From the NCBI RefSeq assembly GCF_003086295.3, contig NC_092039.1, positions 96,864,561 through 96,928,560 on the forward strand: DNA of 64,000 nucleotides, in the 5' to 3' direction. Below are positions 60,466 through 64,000 of this stretch, in pieces. Origin of the DNA: Arachis hypogaea (lineage: Eukaryota > Streptophyta > Magnoliopsida > Fabales > Fabaceae). How positions within the stretch are numbered: position 1 is the stretch's first letter; each line of letters starts with the position of its first letter. A model generated the notes under the pieces. It ran no database searches. It saw only the letters and a program-made list of their open reading frames with translations, and was not told the DNA's origin. The position numbers and the translations under genes are program-made.

Positions 60466-63047
60466 ATGGACATAAGTGGAATTGAACAGTCCAGAAGGAC
60501 TCTGGGGTCATATGCTAACCCCATTACAGCTGCATATGGGAGTAGCATCTGTACACCTCCCATCAAAGCAAGCAGCTTTGAGCTAAATTCTCAACTCATT
60601 ATCATAGTGCAGCAAAATTGCCAGTATTCCGGTCTTTCACAAGAAGAGCCTACTGAGTTTCTGGCACAGTTCTTACAAATTACTGACACAGTACATGATA
60701 AATAGGTGGATCAGGATGTCTACAGACTATTACTATTTCCATTTGCTGTAAAAGATCAAGCTAAAAGGTGGTTGAATAACCAACCTACAGCAAGCATAAA
60801 GACATGGAAACAGTTATCAGACAAATTCCTGAATCACTTTTACCCTCCCAAGAGGATGTCACAGCTAAGGCTGGACATCCAAGGCTTTAAACAAGAGGAT
60901 AATGAATCCCTTTACAATGCCTGGGAGAGGTATAGAGATATGCTAAGAAAATGCCCCTCTGAAATGTTTTCAGAGTGGGTACAATTAGACATCTTCTACT
61001 ATGGGCTTACAGAAAAAGCTCAGATGTCTTTAGACCACTCAGCTAGTGGATCTATACACATGAGGAAGACAATTGAAGAGGCTCAAGAGCTTATAGACAC
61101 TATTGCTAGAAATCAATATTTGTACTCTGGCAATGAGTTCTCTCCAAAAGAGGAAGCCATGGCAGTAGCCACTGATCCTAATCCTCAAGAACAGATGATT
61201 GAGCTTAGTCAACAATTGCTCCTGATGATAGAACAGTTAGCAGAATTTAAAGAGATGCTCCATGAAACTAAAGTTGCTAACAAGGACATAGAACTGCAGT
61301 TGAATCAAGCAAAACAGCAGATATCTAAACAGATAACAGAAGAATGTCAAGCAGTTCAACTGAGGAGTGGGAAGACACTGAATAACACTGCTCAAAAGAG
61401 CAAAAAGCCAAATAAGGAACAAGTGACAGAGGATAACCAAACCACTGTTCAAAATCCCTCTGAGGACAGTAAGAGCCCAGAGAGGAACACTTTTGGCGTT
61501 CAAACGCCAGAAAAGGGGGGAAAGCTGGCGTTAAACGCCCATTCCCTGCCCAGTTCTGGCGTTCAAACGCCAGAAAAGGGGGAAAAGTTGGCGTTAAACG
61601 CCCATTTTCCACCCATTCCTGGCGTTCAGACGCCAAGGGAGGATCAGACACCTGAGAGTGCTGACAGTAATCCCTTTAACAAGGCTTCTTCAACCATTTC
61701 TATAAGGAATAAACCTGCAGCATCTAAGGTTGAAGAATATAAAGCCAAGATGCCTTATCCTCAAAAACTCTGCCAAGCGGAACAGGATAAGCAATTTGCC
61801 CGCTTTGCAGACTATCTAAGGACTCTTGAAATAAAGATTTCGTTTGCAGAGGCACTTGAGCAAATACCTTCTTATGCTAAGTTCATGAAAGAAATCTTAA
61901 GTCATAAGAAGGATTGGAGAGAAACTGAAAAAGTATTTCTCACTGAAGAATGCAGTGCAGTCATTCTGAAAAGCTTACCAGAAAAGCTTCAGGATCCAGG
62001 AAGCTTTATGATACCATGCACATTAGAAGGTGCTTGCACCAAGACGGCCCTATGTGATCTTGGAGCAAGCATCAATCTAATACCTGCATCCACTATCAGA
62101 AAGCTTGGGTTGACTGGAGAAGTCAAACCAACCCGGATATGCCTCCAACTTGCTGATGGCTCCATTAAATATCCATCAGGCATAATAGAGGATATGATTG
62201 TCAAGGTTGGGCCATTCGCCTTTCCAACTGACTTTGTGGTGCTGGAAATGGAGGAGCACAAGAGTGCAACTCTCATTCTAGGAAGACCTTTCCTAGCAAC
62301 TGGACGAACTCTCATTGATGTGCAAAAAGGGGAAGTAACCCTGAGAGTCAATGAGGATGAGTTCAAGTTGAATGCTGTAAAAGCTATGCAACACCCAGAC
62401 ACACCAAATGACTGTATGGGCGCTGACATTATTGACTCTCTGGTAGAAGAGATCAATATGACTGAAAGCTTAGAATTAGAGCTTGAGGACATCTTCAAGG
62501 ATACTCAACCTGATCAAGAAGAACTAGAGGAAACAAAGGAATTTTCGAAAATTCCTCAGGAGGAGGATAAGCCTCCCAAACCTGAACTCAAACCACTACC
62601 ACCATCCCTGAAATATGCATTTCAGGGAGAGGGTGAAACTTTTCCAGTGATTATAAGCTCTGCTTTAAATCCACAGGAAGAGGAAGCACTGATTCAAGTG
62701 CTAAGGACACACAAGACAGCTCTTGGGTGGTCCATAAGTGACCTTAAGGGCATTAGCCCAGCTAGATGCATGCACAAGATCCTGTTGGAGGATAATGCCA
62801 AACCAGTGGTCCAACCACAAAGGAGGCTAAATCCAGCCATGAAGGAGGTGGTGCAGAAAGAGGTCACTAAATTACTGGAGGTTGGGATTATTTATCCTAT
62901 TTCTGACAGCCCCTGGGTGAGCCCTGTCCAAGTTGTCCCCAAAAAGGGAGGCATGACAGTGGTTCATAATGAAAAAAATGAACTGGTTCCTACAAGAACA
63001 GTCACAGGGTGGCGTATGTGTATTGACTACAGAAGGCTCAATACAGC
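60466..63047 (+). pseudogene. E6 gag-pol, one stop, cut in RT
   Basis: Start MDISGIEQSRRT at 60466. A single stop at 60703 replaces the Glu seen in E4; otherwise the frame is open for 861 codons through Gag, the GVQTP/ALNAH palindrome repeats, protease (DLGAS near 62055) and the first part of RT (TGWRMCIDYRRLNTA). There E7 is inserted. The E4 stops at 29676 and 30837 are sense codons here. Integrase and the third ORF, if present, lie beyond the window. Confidence 0.92.
61495..61634 (+). repeat. Palindromes inside gag (E6)
   Basis: Five GGCGTTCAAACGCC / GGCGTTAAACGCC units in the same arrangement and frames as 30549-30688. Confidence 0.88.
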
Positions 63048-64000
63048 TGATGAGCGGATAATTTGTATGCTTTTTGGCATTGTTTTTAGTATGTTTTTAG
63101 TATGATCTAGTTAGTTTTTAGTATATTTTTATTAGTTTTTAGCTAAAATTCACTTTTCTGGACTTTACTATGAGTTTGTGTGTTTTTCTGTGATTTCAGG
63201 TATTTTCTGGCTGAAATTGAGGGACCTGAGCAAAAATCTGATTCAGAGACTAAAAAGGACTGCAGATGCTGTTGGATTCTGACCTCCCTGCACTCGAAGT
63301 GGATTTTCTGGAGCTACAGAAGCCCAATTGGCGCACTCTCAATGGCGTTGGAAAGTAGACATTCTGGGCTTTCCAGCAATATATGATAGTTCATACTTTG
63401 CCCAAGATTTGATGGCCCAAACCGGCATTCAAAGTCACCCTCAGGAATTCCAGCGTTAAACGCCGGAACTGGCACCCAAATGGGAGTTAAACGCCCAAAC
63501 TGGCATAAAAGCTGGCGTTTAACTCCAAGAGAAGTCTCTACACGAAAATGCTTCATTGCTCAGCCCAAGCACACACCAAGTGGGCCCGGAAGTGGATTTT
63601 TATGTCATTTACTTATTTCTGTAAACCTTAGGCTACTAGTTCTCTATAAGTAGGACCTTTTACTATTGTATTTGTAGACTTTGGTAGCTATCTTCATTCG
63701 TATGCTATCTTAGATCACTGGGAGGCTGGCCTCATGGCCATGCCTAGACCTTGTTCTTATGTATTTTCAACGGTGGAGTTTCTACACACCATAGATTAAG
63801 GTGTGGAGCTCTGCTGTACCTCAAGTATTAATGTAATTACTATTGTTCTTCCATTCAATTCCGCTTGTTCTTGTTGTAAGATATCACTTGTTCTTCAACT
63901 TGATGAATGTGATGATCCGTGACACTCATCATCATTCTCACTTATGAACGTGTGACTGACAACCACCTCCGTTCTACCTTCGATTGGGTGAATATCTCTT
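63048..64000 (+). repeat. E7: partial family E LTR inserted in E6
   Basis: TGATGAGCGG start at 63048, preceded by ACAGC (63043-63047), the expected target duplication. From about 63700 it matches the E2/E3 LTR subfamily (GGGAGGCTGGCC, GGTGGAGTTTCTACACACC) more than E4. The window ends before the LTR does, so solo LTR and full element cannot be distinguished. Confidence 0.88.

Larger units (their letters stand above)
58386..64000 (+). mobile_element. E6: family E element, continues beyond the window
   Basis: 5' LTR, primer site, 5' UTR and gag-pol up to the RT domain, interrupted at 63048 by a further family E LTR. Very close to E4 in sequence. The right end lies outside the window. Confidence 0.9.

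Overview
The window is eukaryotic, plant-type repetitive DNA. I see no host gene, rRNA, tRNA gene or CRISPR array. Nearly all of it is nested LTR retrotransposons. The likeliest source is a legume of the genus Arachis (peanut). This rests on recall: LTRs opening TGATGAGCGGATAATTTA and dispersed GGCGTTTAACGCC palindromes are what I associate with abundant peanut Ty3/gypsy elements such as the FIDEL/Feral group. I could not check it by search.

Two LTR families dominate. Family E (Athila-like Ty3/gypsy) has LTRs of about 1.5-1.8 kb running TGATGAGCGG...CACCA, a primer-binding site matching the 3' end of plant tRNA-Asp, gag-pol, a palindrome array, and a third ORF in the position where Athila elements carry an env-like gene. 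Autonomous-type copies (E4, E6) carry gag-protease-RT-RNase H-integrase. Non-autonomous copies (E2, E3) carry only gag-protease plus the third ORF. Family F has LTRs of about 1.45 kb opening TGATAAACCACTA, the same tRNA-Asp primer site, CG-rich palindromes, and one long orphan ORF in the gag position. One Ty1/copia-like element lacks visible coding capacity.

Layout. 1-1873 and 26078-27062 are the two halves of a minus-strand truncated element E1. It is split by E2 (1879-26072, minus, target duplication TATTA). E2's 3' LTR is split by the copia-like element (3260-17048, target duplication CAAAG), which itself contains the minus-strand element E3 (5311-13997). That gives four nesting levels. 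27063-42973 is a truncated plus-strand element E5. It was hit twice: by the 11.5 kb element E4 (27440-38954, target duplication GTGAT) and by a solo LTR (39036-40837, target duplication CAGCC). 42974-43598 is unclassified and holds an array of hairpins. 43599-58385 is family F territory with a chimeric LTR, a 10.4 kb-spaced direct duplication (43952-47971 and 54362-58385), converging F1 and F2 copies, and a solo E-type LTR (53724-55356, target duplication GTCAC). 58386 to the end is E6, interrupted at 63048 by another LTR, E7.

The most unusual signals are structural. Several hairpin families keep a constant loop while their stem sequences change in compensating pairs: an 18-nt-loop array at 43172-43421, an ACAAC-loop array at 4746-5212, an AGGCAA-loop hairpin just after the main ORF in both families, and alternating palindromes in the post-pol spacer and 5' UTR. 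Fossil copies of the primer-binding site lie inside and downstream of the E2/E3 LTRs. All base pairings were read by eye; no folding or database search was run.
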